Shown here piece after piece: positions 17,924-26,786 of a DNA stretch of 45,449 bases. The position numbers and the translations under genes were made by a program. Location of the stretch: the NCBI GenBank assembly GCA_022790855.1, contig JAAVYA010000013.1:1-45449 (forward strand), given 5' to 3'. The notes under the pieces were generated by a model. The model made no database searches. It was not told where the DNA came from and saw nothing but the letters and a program-made list of their open reading frames with translations. The DNA is from Lachnospiraceae bacterium. GTDB taxonomy: Bacteria > Bacillota > Clostridia > Lachnospirales > Lachnospiraceae. The number at the start of each line of letters is the position of its first letter. The first letter of the stretch is position 1.

Positions 17924-19903
17924 TTATAGCCGCATGGCTGCATAGTAAGCCGTATTCATCGCCTGGTAAATCTGCCCAACATTATTGCAGTCTCCTACGA
18001 TGTAATATTCGTCTACCAACTCCGCCAATTGATCCACCTGCTCATAAGGCGCCCTAAATCCCAGTGCGCATACTACGGAATCTGCTTCTATCAGGAACTC
18101 TTTTTGATCCCGCTCGCAAAGTACGCCTTCCGGCACGATTTCTTTTACTTTTGTGTTCAAATAGATATCCGCCGAATCTTCAATCTTATGAGTCAAAGCT
18201 CCTCGATAGAAATTATTCACCTCTTCTACCAAAACGCTCTTCATTTCAATCACAGAACATGTTCTTCCTTCGTGATGGAAGGAGATCGCCGCCTCGCCGC
18301 CTACAAAACCGCCGCCCATAATGGCTACCTTTTCCCCAAGCTGCCCTGGGTTTAGTTCTGCATCGCAGGCCATTACAACCTTGGGAGAATCAATGCCCTT
18401 GATGGGCGGGCGAAGTTCGCTTGCCCCAATGGCAATAAACAATGCATCGGGATTATTTTCCCGTATGTACTCCGGCGTCACTTCCGTATTCAGGATCACC
18501 TTCACGCCGGCCTCCCGCACACGTTTCTCCAAAACTATCCGCAGCTTGGCAATATCTTCTTTGAAATATGCCGCCCCGGCAGGATGCAGATTGCCGCCCA
18601 GCTTCTCTGTTTTCTCTACCAAAGTTACTTCATGTCCCCGCCGGGCTGCTACAATTGCCGCTTCCATTCCGGCTGGCCCGCCGCCTGCCACCAGAACTTG
18701 TTTCTTACGTTCCGGCTCTTTCCTGAGATATTTCTCCGTAAGCTGCTGTCCCATGGTGGGATTCACGGCGCACTTTACGGTTTCGCTCTTTGTGCCTTCT
18801 CCAAAGCATTCATAACAGCGCAGGCAGGGAGTAATATCATCCGCTCTTCCCTCCAGGGCCTTCTTGGGAAGGTAAGGATCCGCCAAAAGCCCTCGGGCAA
18901 TTTCTACGATATCCGCCTGTCCGGAAGCAATGATTTCTTCCATCTGAGCCGGATCATTCAAAGAACCCACACATGCCACCGGCTTTGTCACATGCTTTTT
19001 AAATTCCGCCGCCAAATAAACATTTACCCCTCTGGGATAAAAAGCATAGGGATGGGTACGGCAGAACATATCCGGATCCTCATGGTTTCCGCAGGAGACA
19101 TTAAACAAATCCACTTTGTCGTCCACAAGTTTGGCTACCTCTATGCATTCTTCCATATTCATTCCCATATCCGTCATATCATCGCCGGAAATACGGATTT
19201 CAATGGGGAATCTGGGGCCTACTGCTTTGCGGACTTCATCTAAAGCCAGCATCAAAAACCGTGCCCGGTTCTCTAAAGAACCGCCGAATTCATCGGTTCT
19301 TTGATTCATTTTGGGAGACAGGAACTGGGAAAACAGCCAGCCGTGGGCCGCATGCACCTGTACCATGTCAAATCCGCAGTCTTTACAGAGCTTCGCCGCT
19401 TTGCCGTAGGATTCAATGATCTCGTAGATCATCTCGTTTGGCATTTCGAATACCTCTCCCATGGGAGTGATCTCATGGCTGGGGCCATAGGCCGCCTCGC
19501 AGGCGGTATGTTCTCCTCCTACGCTGGCAAGGCCGCCGTACTTTCCGCCATGGGAAAGCTGTATATTGGCGTATGCGCCGGCATTATGGATATCCCGGGC
19601 CACGGGAGCCATCTCCTGGCGTACCCCAAAACGGTCTAACTCCACCTGTTTGTTATGGGATTTTCCGGTCTTAGAATGTACGATTGCTTCTCCGTAGGTT
19701 ACTACGGCTGCTCCTCCCTTGGCTTTTTCTTCCAAATAAGCCCGCATCTCCGGTGTAAAAAAACCTTCCGTGGTAATCATGCTGGGGCTTGTGGGAGCAG
19801 CGATGATTCTATTTTTTAATCGGATATTTCCGATCCTGATTGGAGAAAAGAGATTGGGATACAGCTCTTTTCCTCTGCAGCTTTTTGCACCCATATATTT
19901 CAC
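17924..19903 (-). CDS. Old-yellow-enzyme/FAD/4Fe-4S enoate-type reductase
   Basis: The 659-residue protein belongs to the 2,4-dienoyl-CoA reductase (FadH) / BaiCD / enoate-reductase type. The N-terminal FMN barrel (about 12-360) has NLFSPIRIGNIRLKNRI, IQLSHGGKYG, VHAAHGWLFSQFLSP and FGGSLENRARF. A 4Fe-4S motif, CLRCYEC-(x)11-C, lies near 365-385. The C-terminal FAD/NAD module has VLVAGGGPAGMEAAIVAARRGH and VAIMGGGFVGGEAA. It should pass electrons from NAD(P)H through FAD, the cluster and FMN to an activated C=C bond. The start may be GTG at 19903 or ATG three codons later. It is last in the operon after the hydroxyacid dehydrogenase gene; the substrate is unknown. Confidence 0.9.
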   Translation of the reverse strand: MKYMGAKSCRGKELYPNLFSPIRIGNIRLKNRIIAAPTSPSMITTEGFFTPEMRAYLEEKAKGGAAVVTYGEAIVHSKTGKSHNKQVELDRFGVRQEMAPVARDIHNAGAYANIQLSHGGKYGGLASVGGEHTACEAAYGPSHEITPMGEVFEMPNEMIYEIIESYGKAAKLCKDCGFDMVQVHAAHGWLFSQFLSPKMNQRTDEFGGSLENRARFLMLALDEVRKAVGPRFPIEIRISGDDMTDMGMNMEECIEVAKLVDDKVDLFNVSCGNHEDPDMFCRTHPYAFYPRGVNVYLAAEFKKHVTKPVACVGSLNDPAQMEEIIASGQADIVEIARGLLADPYLPKKALEGRADDITPCLRCYECFGEGTKSETVKCAVNPTMGQQLTEKYLRKEPERKKQVLVAGGGPAGMEAAIVAARRGHEVTLVEKTEKLGGNLHPAGAAYFKEDIAKLRIVLEKRVREAGVKVILNTEVTPEYIRENNPDALFIAIGASELRPPIKGIDSPKVVMACDAELNPGQLGEKVAIMGGGFVGGEAAISFHHEGRTCSVIEMKSVLVEEVNNFYRGALTHKIEDSADIYLNTKVKEIVPEGVLCERDQKEFLIEADSVVCALGFRAPYEQVDQLAELVDEYYIVGDCNNVGQIYQAMNTAYYAAMRL

Positions 19904-19925
19904 CTATTCGCTCTTTCCTGCGTTG

Positions 19926-20981
19926 TTATTTTTTCAGCTTCCAGAGATATTTGCGAGGTTCGCCTTTCAAATATGCGATCACCTCGTCGCCCATCATCGT
20001 ACCGGACCAGTTATCCACATCTGTGGTCAAGCCAGCCATATGGGGTGTGCATAATACGTTTCGCATAGACAACAGTGGATGGTTTGCGGGAACCGGCTCC
20101 TGCCAGTATACGTCGATGGCTGCTCCTGCGATGGTCTTATTCTGCAGGGCTTCCACAAAATCCTTCTGGTCAATGACTGCCGCCCGTGCCGTATTGATCA
20201 CATAAGCGCTGGGCTTCATCTTGGAGAACCAATCCTTATTCACAATACCCTTGGTAGCGGGAACTACCGGCAAATGAAGGCTGATGATATCGCTTTCTGC
20301 CAGCATGGTATCCAAATCCACAGCCTTTGCTCCGTCCGCCTCAATTTTCTCTGCCGGAAGGTAAGGATCGTAAGCTAAAATCTCCATACCAAAAGCTTTG
20401 GCACGAACTGCCACTTCCCGTCCGATGGCGCCGTATCCGGCAATTCCCAGCTTCTTTCCGTACAGTTCAAAGCCGATGCCATAATCCGTATAAGGATGGT
20501 TTTCATCCAGCGGCCCCCAAATCACGTTTTTCACATCAGGAACATTGTATACATCTTCTACTTCTGCCCCCAGATGTTCTCCCTTCTGAAGTCCGGTGCT
20601 GCTTAACGCCAGTCTTCTTGCCGCCGCAATCATAAGGCCCATATTGAATTCAGCCACAGCGACACGGTTTCTGCCGGGAGTATAGGAAAGCTCCAGCCCT
20701 GCATTGGCAATGGCATCATAATCTACGGTAGCCGGCGTTCCCTTGGCTACGCCCAAAAACTTCATTCCGGACTCAGCCCAGGCAGTAATGGTGTCTGCGC
20801 CTGCATTTTCATCTCCCAGGACTACAATTTCAAATCCCATACATTCTTCCCTGGTCATATCCTCTGTCACATTTCCTTTGCCGTGTTTCAATTCACCGCA
20901 AATGGTAACGTCGCATTGTTCTTTGATATATTCCATCTGTTTCTCCGGAATCGGAGTACACAGCGCTAATTTTTTCTTCAT
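19926..20981 (-). CDS. D-isomer-specific 2-hydroxyacid dehydrogenase
   Basis: The 351-residue NAD(P)-dependent enzyme reduces a 2-oxoacid or oxidises a D-2-hydroxyacid. KKLGIAGYGAIGREVAVRAKA is the Rossmann motif. The catalytic triad appears as Arg in VINTARAAVID, Glu in DVYWQEPVPANHPLL and His in CTPHMAGLT. It lies in the middle of the operon, between the MFS transporter (24 bases upstream) and the flavin reductase (22 bases downstream). The context suggests it acts on an acid intermediate, perhaps a product of the aldolase, but the sequence does not identify the substrate. Confidence 0.92.
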   Translation of the reverse strand: MKKKLALCTPIPEKQMEYIKEQCDVTICGELKHGKGNVTEDMTREECMGFEIVVLGDENAGADTITAWAESGMKFLGVAKGTPATVDYDAIANAGLELSYTPGRNRVAVAEFNMGLMIAAARRLALSSTGLQKGEHLGAEVEDVYNVPDVKNVIWGPLDENHPYTDYGIGFELYGKKLGIAGYGAIGREVAVRAKAFGMEILAYDPYLPAEKIEADGAKAVDLDTMLAESDIISLHLPVVPATKGIVNKDWFSKMKPSAYVINTARAAVIDQKDFVEALQNKTIAGAAIDVYWQEPVPANHPLLSMRNVLCTPHMAGLTTDVDNWSGTMMGDEVIAYLKGEPRKYLWKLKK

Positions 20982-21005
20982 TTTTCAATTCCTCCTATTT
21001 TCTTA

Positions 21006-22172
21006 TTATTTCTGATGTTGTCCGCCCAGTCTGCTCCAAATGACTGCCATAATGGTTGCCGTGATCACCGCCGCTACGATCATCATGGTAAATGCATGGC
21101 CGGTGCTCTCTTCCCCAAAAGCCAGACGTGACGACACATTCAAAACCACCGGGGATACTAGCTGGCCGAAGTTCATCATGCAGGAAAATACCGCCGTAGC
21201 TATGGTCACAGACGCCGGAGGCACCGAGCCTGTCAGTTCCACAGACGCCTGGGGAACAAAAATCCCCTGGGATAACCCACAAAACATGCTTCCAATCCCA
21301 AGCAGCAGGAAGCTTTGGGGGAACAGAACGATCAGTATTCCTCCAACGCCCAAAAAGTACATGGCCATGGGAAGGGTATATTGTTTTGCCGTCTTAACCA
21401 CCAAGCCCAACATCAATCCAATGATCAGCTGTGAAGCGGAAAATATACCGGACAGGGTTCCGGAAACACCGGAGTCCGTAGTCAGGTTCTGGCTTACATG
21501 CATGGCTATATTGGTGGTATAGGCAGATACAAACAAGGTCTCCAGCAGCATAAACACGGACAAACGAACCACCGCCCGATTTAAGGTAATCTTATTTTCA
21601 CCGGAAATCTTGACTTTTCCGGTATCCGGCAGGCATACGAAAATCAATGCCATGGATAAAAAGCCCGCCACATTCAGCAGACAGGAATACCGAAATCCGA
21701 TCCGTCCAAGAAAGCCTCCCGCTGCATTTACCAGGATCAGGCTGGCGCCGATGGCCGCCGACTGGATTCCCATTGCCGCTACACGCTCCTGCCCTTCAAA
21801 AAATTCCGCCACCACGGAAGTGTTCATAACAAGGGCAATTCCCAGCCCTACGCCGTAAAATGCTCTGGAGAAAAACAACATTCCAAAACTGTTTGACAAA
21901 AAAGGCAGGACGCCTGCCACACCCGCAATGAAGCATCCTGCCAGCAACAGCTTTTTCTTGCTGATCTTTACCACCAGCCAGCCGGAAATAACGGCCATTA
22001 CCATAGACGGCAGGGACGGCACCGTTACCAGAAGCTGTATCATGGTAGAGCTGGCCTTAGGATACATGGTCTGTATCTCTCCCAATACCGGGGAAACGCA
22101 ATATTGCAGCCCCTGAATCAGGGAGATACAGACAATGGCAATTAGAATACGGGCTTTTTTTGCTTTATTCAT
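21006..22172 (-). CDS. MFS transporter
   Basis: The 388-residue permease has about 12 hydrophobic segments. The loop 2-3 region reads GWLVVKISKKKLLLAG, a degenerate form of the MFS motif A, and SRAFYGVGLGIALVMNTSVVAEFF is typical of TM4-5. It probably imports the operon's substrate, or exports a product, by proton symport or antiport. It starts 9 bases after the alcohol dehydrogenase gene. No substrate-specific motif was recognised. Import of an unphosphorylated solute would fit the absence of PTS genes despite a PRD-type regulator. Confidence 0.92.
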   Translation of the reverse strand: MNKAKKARILIAIVCISLIQGLQYCVSPVLGEIQTMYPKASSTMIQLLVTVPSLPSMVMAVISGWLVVKISKKKLLLAGCFIAGVAGVLPFLSNSFGMLFFSRAFYGVGLGIALVMNTSVVAEFFEGQERVAAMGIQSAAIGASLILVNAAGGFLGRIGFRYSCLLNVAGFLSMALIFVCLPDTGKVKISGENKITLNRAVVRLSVFMLLETLFVSAYTTNIAMHVSQNLTTDSGVSGTLSGIFSASQLIIGLMLGLVVKTAKQYTLPMAMYFLGVGGILIVLFPQSFLLLGIGSMFCGLSQGIFVPQASVELTGSVPPASVTIATAVFSCMMNFGQLVSPVVLNVSSRLAFGEESTGHAFTMMIVAAVITATIMAVIWSRLGGQHQK

Positions 22173-22181
22173 CTATTCCCT

Positions 22182-23327
22182 CTAAAACGCTTTATTCAGA
22201 ATCTCCAAAACATCTTCTTTTGTCACGCCCTGGCGAGGATTAAAGCCCAGTACCGGCTCTTTTAAAACATCATCCGCCAACATATCAAAATCCTTTTTCT
22301 CAATGCCTTGCTGAGACAATGTCTTGATGCCAAGCTCTTTTGTCATAGCCAGCAAATCTTTTGACAGAAGATATTGATCTTCTTCCAGATTTCCGCTTAC
22401 CGGAAGGCCGATCGCCTTTGCCATATCCACCATTTTTTCAGGACAGCTTTTGGCATTGTACTCCATGACATACGGAAGTACCGTTGCATTGGCCATGCCA
22501 TGAGCCAACCCAAAGTGGGCGCTTAGGGTATGGGCGATGCCGTGAACCAGGCCTAGGTTCGCATTGGAAAATGCAAAACCGCCGATGATGCAGCCTAACA
22601 TCATTTGTTCTCTTGCTTCCATATCGGAGCCGTCTTTTACGGCCCTGGGAAGGTATTCCCGGAAAATTTTCAATGCTTCCAGGGAATTGTACTCTGTCAG
22701 CGGAGTCGCCAAATTGGAAATATAGCTTTCTACCGCATGGGTAATCGCGTCCATGCCTGTGGCGGCTGTTACGCCTGACGGCATAGTTCTGGTGAATTCC
22801 GGGTCGCAGATCACATCGGAAGCCACGATTTTATTATCAATGATCACATATTTGATTACTTTTTCCGTATCGATCAAAGCGCTTACATTGGTAATCTCGC
22901 TGCTTGTTCCGGCGGTGGTAGGAATTGCGATCAGAGGCAGGCAGTCTTTTTTTACCATATTCATCCCGCCGTACTCCCCGATGTTACCTGGGTTTGTCAT
23001 CAGCACGTTAATCGCCTTTGCCAAATCAATGCTGCTGCCGCCGCCTACTGCAACGAAGCCGTCCGCTCCTGCTTCTTTTGCAATGGCCGCCGCTTCCTCT
23101 ACCACTTCGTTGGTGGGATTGGGAATCACGCCGTCAAACACGGTAACTGCTACATCCGCTTTCTTTACCTGCTCCATTACCTGTTCTGAGATGCCGGCCG
23201 CTTTCACGCCCTGGTCGTATACTACCATAACATGTTTCATGCCATAGCTTTTGATCATATCCGGAAGCTGGCTTACTGCCCCTCTTCCGAACACAATATT
23301 ACTTTTTACAAAAAAGTTGTAGCTCAT
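22182..23327 (-). CDS. Iron-containing alcohol dehydrogenase (group III, FucO-like)
   Basis: The 381-residue enzyme has the nucleotide-binding GGGSSIDLAKAINVL and IAIPTTAGTSSEITN. The metal ligands are Asp/His in TGMDAITHAVESY and the two His in LGLVHGIAHTLSAHFGLAHGMAN. It would reduce an aldehyde (lactaldehyde or glycolaldehyde type) to an alcohol, a natural partner for the class II aldolase encoded 11 bases upstream. Exact specificity (lactaldehyde reductase FucO versus butanol or propanediol type) cannot be fixed. Confidence 0.93.
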   Translation of the reverse strand: MSYNFFVKSNIVFGRGAVSQLPDMIKSYGMKHVMVVYDQGVKAAGISEQVMEQVKKADVAVTVFDGVIPNPTNEVVEEAAAIAKEAGADGFVAVGGGSSIDLAKAINVLMTNPGNIGEYGGMNMVKKDCLPLIAIPTTAGTSSEITNVSALIDTEKVIKYVIIDNKIVASDVICDPEFTRTMPSGVTAATGMDAITHAVESYISNLATPLTEYNSLEALKIFREYLPRAVKDGSDMEAREQMMLGCIIGGFAFSNANLGLVHGIAHTLSAHFGLAHGMANATVLPYVMEYNAKSCPEKMVDMAKAIGLPVSGNLEEDQYLLSKDLLAMTKELGIKTLSQQGIEKKDFDMLADDVLKEPVLGFNPRQGVTKEDVLEILNKAF

Positions 23328-23338
23328 GTTGTCTCTCC

Positions 23339-23977
23339 TTATACTGCCTGATCTGCTGCGATCAATGCCAGCATTTTGTCAATCGCTTCCTTGGGCATCG
23401 GCTGATATACTCCTGCTACCTTTGCATAGTAAGCGATCTGTGCCATTTCTTCGGTATAAACGGCTGCTGCCATAGCTGCTTTCATGTTCTTGCCTACGCT
23501 GAACATACCGTGATTCTTGATCAATACGGTACGGCCGGTCTCGCCTAAGCACTCTACCACTTTATCTGCTACATCGTTGGTTCCCGGCATGCAGAAGGGA
23601 ACGATACCTACCGGATAGAATTCACACTGGGGCGGTGTGGTAGGAAGTAATTCATCAGACATAGCCGCAATCGTTGCGAACATGCCGTGAGTATGTACCG
23701 TTGCACGAACATCGCTTCTTGCCCGCATAGCTGCCGTATGCATGGGAACTTCAGAGGAGGGCTTGAAGGGGCCGTCCAGCCATTTTCCATTCATATCCAC
23801 AATGGCAATCTGGTCTGCCGTCATGCCTTTGTAGGAAATTCCGCTGGGGGTAATAGCTACCACATCATCTGTATCGTCTCTCAAGGCAATATTTCCGGAT
23901 GTTCCGTGAATCAAACCATCTTCCACTGCCTCAAGGATTGCGTCCAAAACGATTTTTCTAATATTTTCGTATTTCAT
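23339..23977 (-). CDS. Class II aldolase/adducin family protein (FucA-like)
   Basis: The 212-residue zinc enzyme has GTSGNIALRDD, ITPSGISYKGM, FKPSSEVPMHTAAM (Glu), ATVHTHGMFAT (two His) and LIKNHGMFSVG (His), so the full zinc-binding set is present. This family includes L-fuculose-1-phosphate aldolase, L-ribulose-5-phosphate 4-epimerase and oxo-tetronate phosphate decarboxylases. It is the first gene of the five-gene operon, with a strong AGGAGG. Pairing with a FucO-like dehydrogenase favours cleavage releasing an aldehyde, but no kinase or isomerase is in the operon. Confidence 0.9.
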   Translation of the reverse strand: MKYENIRKIVLDAILEAVEDGLIHGTSGNIALRDDTDDVVAITPSGISYKGMTADQIAIVDMNGKWLDGPFKPSSEVPMHTAAMRARSDVRATVHTHGMFATIAAMSDELLPTTPPQCEFYPVGIVPFCMPGTNDVADKVVECLGETGRTVLIKNHGMFSVGKNMKAAMAAAVYTEEMAQIAYYAKVAGVYQPMPKEAIDKMLALIAADQAV

Positions 23978-24021
23978 GATGAATACCTCCTGTATGAATT
24001 GTGTTTTCTTAACTTGGCTTT

Positions 24022-24050
24022 ATCTTAATACAAAATTCCTTTTGCCTCAA
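24022..24050 (-). promoter_or_regulatory. Possible promoter of the five-gene operon
   Basis: On the minus strand TTGAGG (24045-24050), 17 bases and TAAGAT (24022-24027) lie about 45 bases upstream of the aldolase start, in the divergent region shared with the PRD regulator. A weak -10 fits an activator-dependent promoter. Confidence 0.4.
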
Positions 24051-24138
24051 ATTCACTTTTTCCTCTTTAAAGCGGAAACATTTTCTGGTACACTGAGGGT
24101 ATGATTTTTAACGATCGATTATATAATAGGAGCATTCC

Positions 24139-26079
24139 ATGAAAACATTATCTCTGTCTCTTCGCCAACAAAAACTCTTAGGCCTCATCCAGCGGAGCCG
24201 TTCCCACATTACCGGGGCTGAGCTTGCCCGGCAGCTTGGCGTGTCTCCCCGCACCATCCGCAACGACATCGCCGATCTGAACCAAAGCCTGCTTCCCTTT
24301 GACGCACAAATTTTATCTGAAAAAAGCAAGGGATATCTTTTTCATTGTGAGAACCCCAAAGACTTTCCCGTGCTGGCCAAAAATGATATTAATTTTCTCA
24401 CCAAGGAAGACCGGGTGCGTTATCTGGCTTTCCAGCTCTGCCTGTCCGACATCCCTATCAATCTGTTTGACCTGGAAGAAGAGATGGCGGTGAGCCACAC
24501 GACGTTAAACAACGATCTGCATTTGTTAAAGATGCATTATGTGCAGTCAACGCCATACATCCGATTGTCCCAACAGAAAGACTATATTGAATTTGAAAAG
24601 GACGAAAGAAAACGGCGTATCATTCTAAATCGGCTGTTCTATGTGGACTGGGACTATGAGGGGCGGAGCAACGCTTACTATGGCTATCACTTTTTGGACA
24701 GCGACGTATTGAATCTGATTATGGAAGAAATCCCCCGGCATCTGCAGCGTTATCATATCCAGATGGAGGATACGAATCTGGTGGCGCTGAATCTAGCCGT
24801 TGCCATTATGTACCACCGCATCACGGCGGGCCACGGGCTTCCAAAGGCTCCCGCGCTTCCCAAACAGGATACTGCGGCCATGTACGCTGCCAAAGATTTG
24901 ATGGACGCTTTGGAGCTGCAGCTTCACTGTTCCTTCTGCCAGGAGGAACGGGACAGCATTTATCAAAACATTGCTTCGGGCCATCTGCTGGAAGCGGACA
25001 AGCTGAACTTTTGTACCGTCTCCCAACATTTTGGGCCTATCACCATAGAAATGGCGGACCATTATCTGACGCAGATTCGAGAAATATTTGATATCGACCT
25101 TTCCAACGACGAGGATTTTTATATTACCCTGCTACAGTATATCCGCAGTCTCCAGCTCCCGTTCCTCAGTCTGAATACCCAGGGAAACATAGACATTGCA
25201 AAGGAAAATCTGTTGATCGAGTTTGAATTTGCTTATCTTTTTCAGGAGGCGGCCCAACGCTATCTGGGATATTTTATTGACCAATCCGAATTATTGTATC
25301 TGGCCTACTGTATTTCCGGCGCCCTGGAATATTATTATTTTCATCATCCAGAGTACAAATTGAAAACTGTCATTTGCTCCCAGTTGAACTTGACGGCTCT
25401 GTGGTCCCTGAAGCGAAAAGTACTAGGAGCTTTTGCAAATTATATTGACGTGATCGGGCTGCTTCCTGTGAACCAGAAAAGCGCCTATGATTTTATCCAG
25501 GCGGAGTTGGTACTTGCCACTGTCCGAAAACAGATTACGGATTCCCCAGGCACCGATCTATTGTATATTTCTTCCTTTTTTCATACCGGGGATATCCGCC
25601 AGATAGAAAGCTATCTGAAAAATCAGCGTATTCGCCGGATGTCTGGCTTTTCGCTTTCTTATTTTAGAGAGCTTCTTCAACAAGCCTACTGGCATGAGAA
25701 TCAGGAAGGAGGCACTCACTTTGCCATCATCGAGGCTTTGGCCTCCGATTTTATCAATGACCATCTCACGGACGCAGTTTTTACACAAGATATTCTGCGA
25801 AGGGAGGCCACCTCCTCTTTCGCTTTTTGCCCAGGTATCCTGTTTTTGCACTCCCTGGTTCCGGCGGCGGAGACGCGGTTATCGGTTATGACGTTAAAGC
25901 ATCGTATGGTATGGAATTCACATAAGATCCGTATTATTTTGATGGCTTCCTTCCGGCAGGAGGATGCCCCTTTGCTGCTGGGGTTACTTCATTTGTTTTA
26001 TGATACGCATTACGATGCTGACGCGTTGATGAAATTGAAGACGAGAAAGGATGTGCTGGATTATTACAACAAGGATTAA
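24139..26079 (+). CDS. PRD-type transcriptional regulator (BglG/MtlR/LicR-like)
   Basis: The 646-residue regulator has an N-terminal HTH_11 domain (RQQKLLGLIQRSRSHITGAE, then LARQLGVSPRTIRNDI) and a second winged-helix or Mga-like segment (about 95-160). A long helical PRD-like middle (about 170-400), an EIIB-like stretch (about 400-490) and a C-terminal EIIA-like part (PGILFLHSLVPAAETRLSVM) follow. In this family phosphorylation of PRD and EII-like histidines by the PTS tunes activity. Several usual histidines are not obvious, so control may differ. It is divergent from the five-gene operon and is its likely activator. No PTS transporter is nearby. Confidence 0.82.
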   Translation: MKTLSLSLRQQKLLGLIQRSRSHITGAELARQLGVSPRTIRNDIADLNQSLLPFDAQILSEKSKGYLFHCENPKDFPVLAKNDINFLTKEDRVRYLAFQLCLSDIPINLFDLEEEMAVSHTTLNNDLHLLKMHYVQSTPYIRLSQQKDYIEFEKDERKRRIILNRLFYVDWDYEGRSNAYYGYHFLDSDVLNLIMEEIPRHLQRYHIQMEDTNLVALNLAVAIMYHRITAGHGLPKAPALPKQDTAAMYAAKDLMDALELQLHCSFCQEERDSIYQNIASGHLLEADKLNFCTVSQHFGPITIEMADHYLTQIREIFDIDLSNDEDFYITLLQYIRSLQLPFLSLNTQGNIDIAKENLLIEFEFAYLFQEAAQRYLGYFIDQSELLYLAYCISGALEYYYFHHPEYKLKTVICSQLNLTALWSLKRKVLGAFANYIDVIGLLPVNQKSAYDFIQAELVLATVRKQITDSPGTDLLYISSFFHTGDIRQIESYLKNQRIRRMSGFSLSYFRELLQQAYWHENQEGGTHFAIIEALASDFINDHLTDAVFTQDILRREATSSFAFCPGILFLHSLVPAAETRLSVMTLKHRMVWNSHKIRIILMASFRQEDAPLLLGLLHLFYDTHYDADALMKLKTRKDVLDYYNKD

Positions 26080-26158
26080 ATTGATCATAGCAGAAAACCT
26101 CTCCCTGTTTTAGAATCATTTGTTTCCTGGCTGCCCATATTATTTTAGGGTATAAGAA

Positions 26159-26182
26159 AAGACACTCTCTACTGAGTGTCTT
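26159..26182 (-). terminator. Terminator of the AT-rich two-gene unit
   Basis: AAGACACTC (26159-26167) pairs with GAGTGTCTT (26174-26182) around a 6-base loop, followed on the minus strand by TTTTCTTAT. The stop codon of the four-TM gene lies inside the hairpin. Confidence 0.7.
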
Positions 26183-26774
26183 GCTCTTCACCAGCCGTAT
26201 GCTTTCTACAATACTTCGAAATCTCTTTTACATATGTCAGCATATCATTATCATATCGTTCTTTTTCATCTATTGTCTTTGCCATCTGATTCATATTTTC
26301 TACAAATATTTTCAATAGCAATACGATAAATTTGACGAAAGATATAATGGAAAGCACTATGAAAGCCAAAATCATTCGTCTGCTTATTTTATTTAGAGGA
26401 ATAAAAATTGCACATCCCGCAGACAGCAAATTCTCACTCATTCCAACCATTACGACATTGATGATCCGCCTATCTAGTTTTCTGACCAGCAACTCTCTGC
26501 TAATGCTAATTTCTGACGTTGCAAGAATTGTTATGACAGCGATATAAACCCCTATGGTAATTGCAAAAAAAGAGGCTACACCATTTAATCTATCTGGTGT
26601 AAGATATGACTCGAGAAATATATCTATCGGAACTTCCAACAAATCAAAATACTTGCATATGAAAATAGCAATATACATTATAGAAAATATAACGCTTATT
26701 ACTACTTCCCCTCTTACGTCCCTTAAAAACTCCGTAATAGTCGTTCTCAATTCATCCCGCCTCCTTCCAATCAT
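26169..26774 (-). CDS. Unknown four-transmembrane protein, second gene of an AT-rich pair
   Basis: The 201-residue protein is not recognised. Hydrophobic helices are visible at about 24-43, 64-86, 105-127 and 133-157. A charged N-terminus (MIGRRRDELR) and a charged, helical C-terminal tail (about 160-201) flank them. No catalytic motif is seen. Base composition is much lower in GC (parts near 20-30 percent) than the flanking metabolic genes. It lies 12 bases after the stop of the gene at 26787-27782 and shares its promoter. A small helical membrane protein cotranscribed with a soluble partner resembles effector/sensor pairs of phage-defence systems, but that is inference only. Confidence 0.75.
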   Translation of the reverse strand: MIGRRRDELRTTITEFLRDVRGEVVISVIFSIMYIAIFICKYFDLLEVPIDIFLESYLTPDRLNGVASFFAITIGVYIAVITILATSEISISRELLVRKLDRRIINVVMVGMSENLLSAGCAIFIPLNKISRRMILAFIVLSIISFVKFIVLLLKIFVENMNQMAKTIDEKERYDNDMLTYVKEISKYCRKHTAGEEQDTQ

Positions 26775-26786
26775 ATAATTTATTCC

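Noticed and set aside
24115..24139. TATAAT directly before the PRD regulator as its promoter
   Set aside because: The hexamer lies only about 11 bases before the start codon and touches the ribosome binding site, which would leave almost no leader, so the real promoter is probably further upstream.
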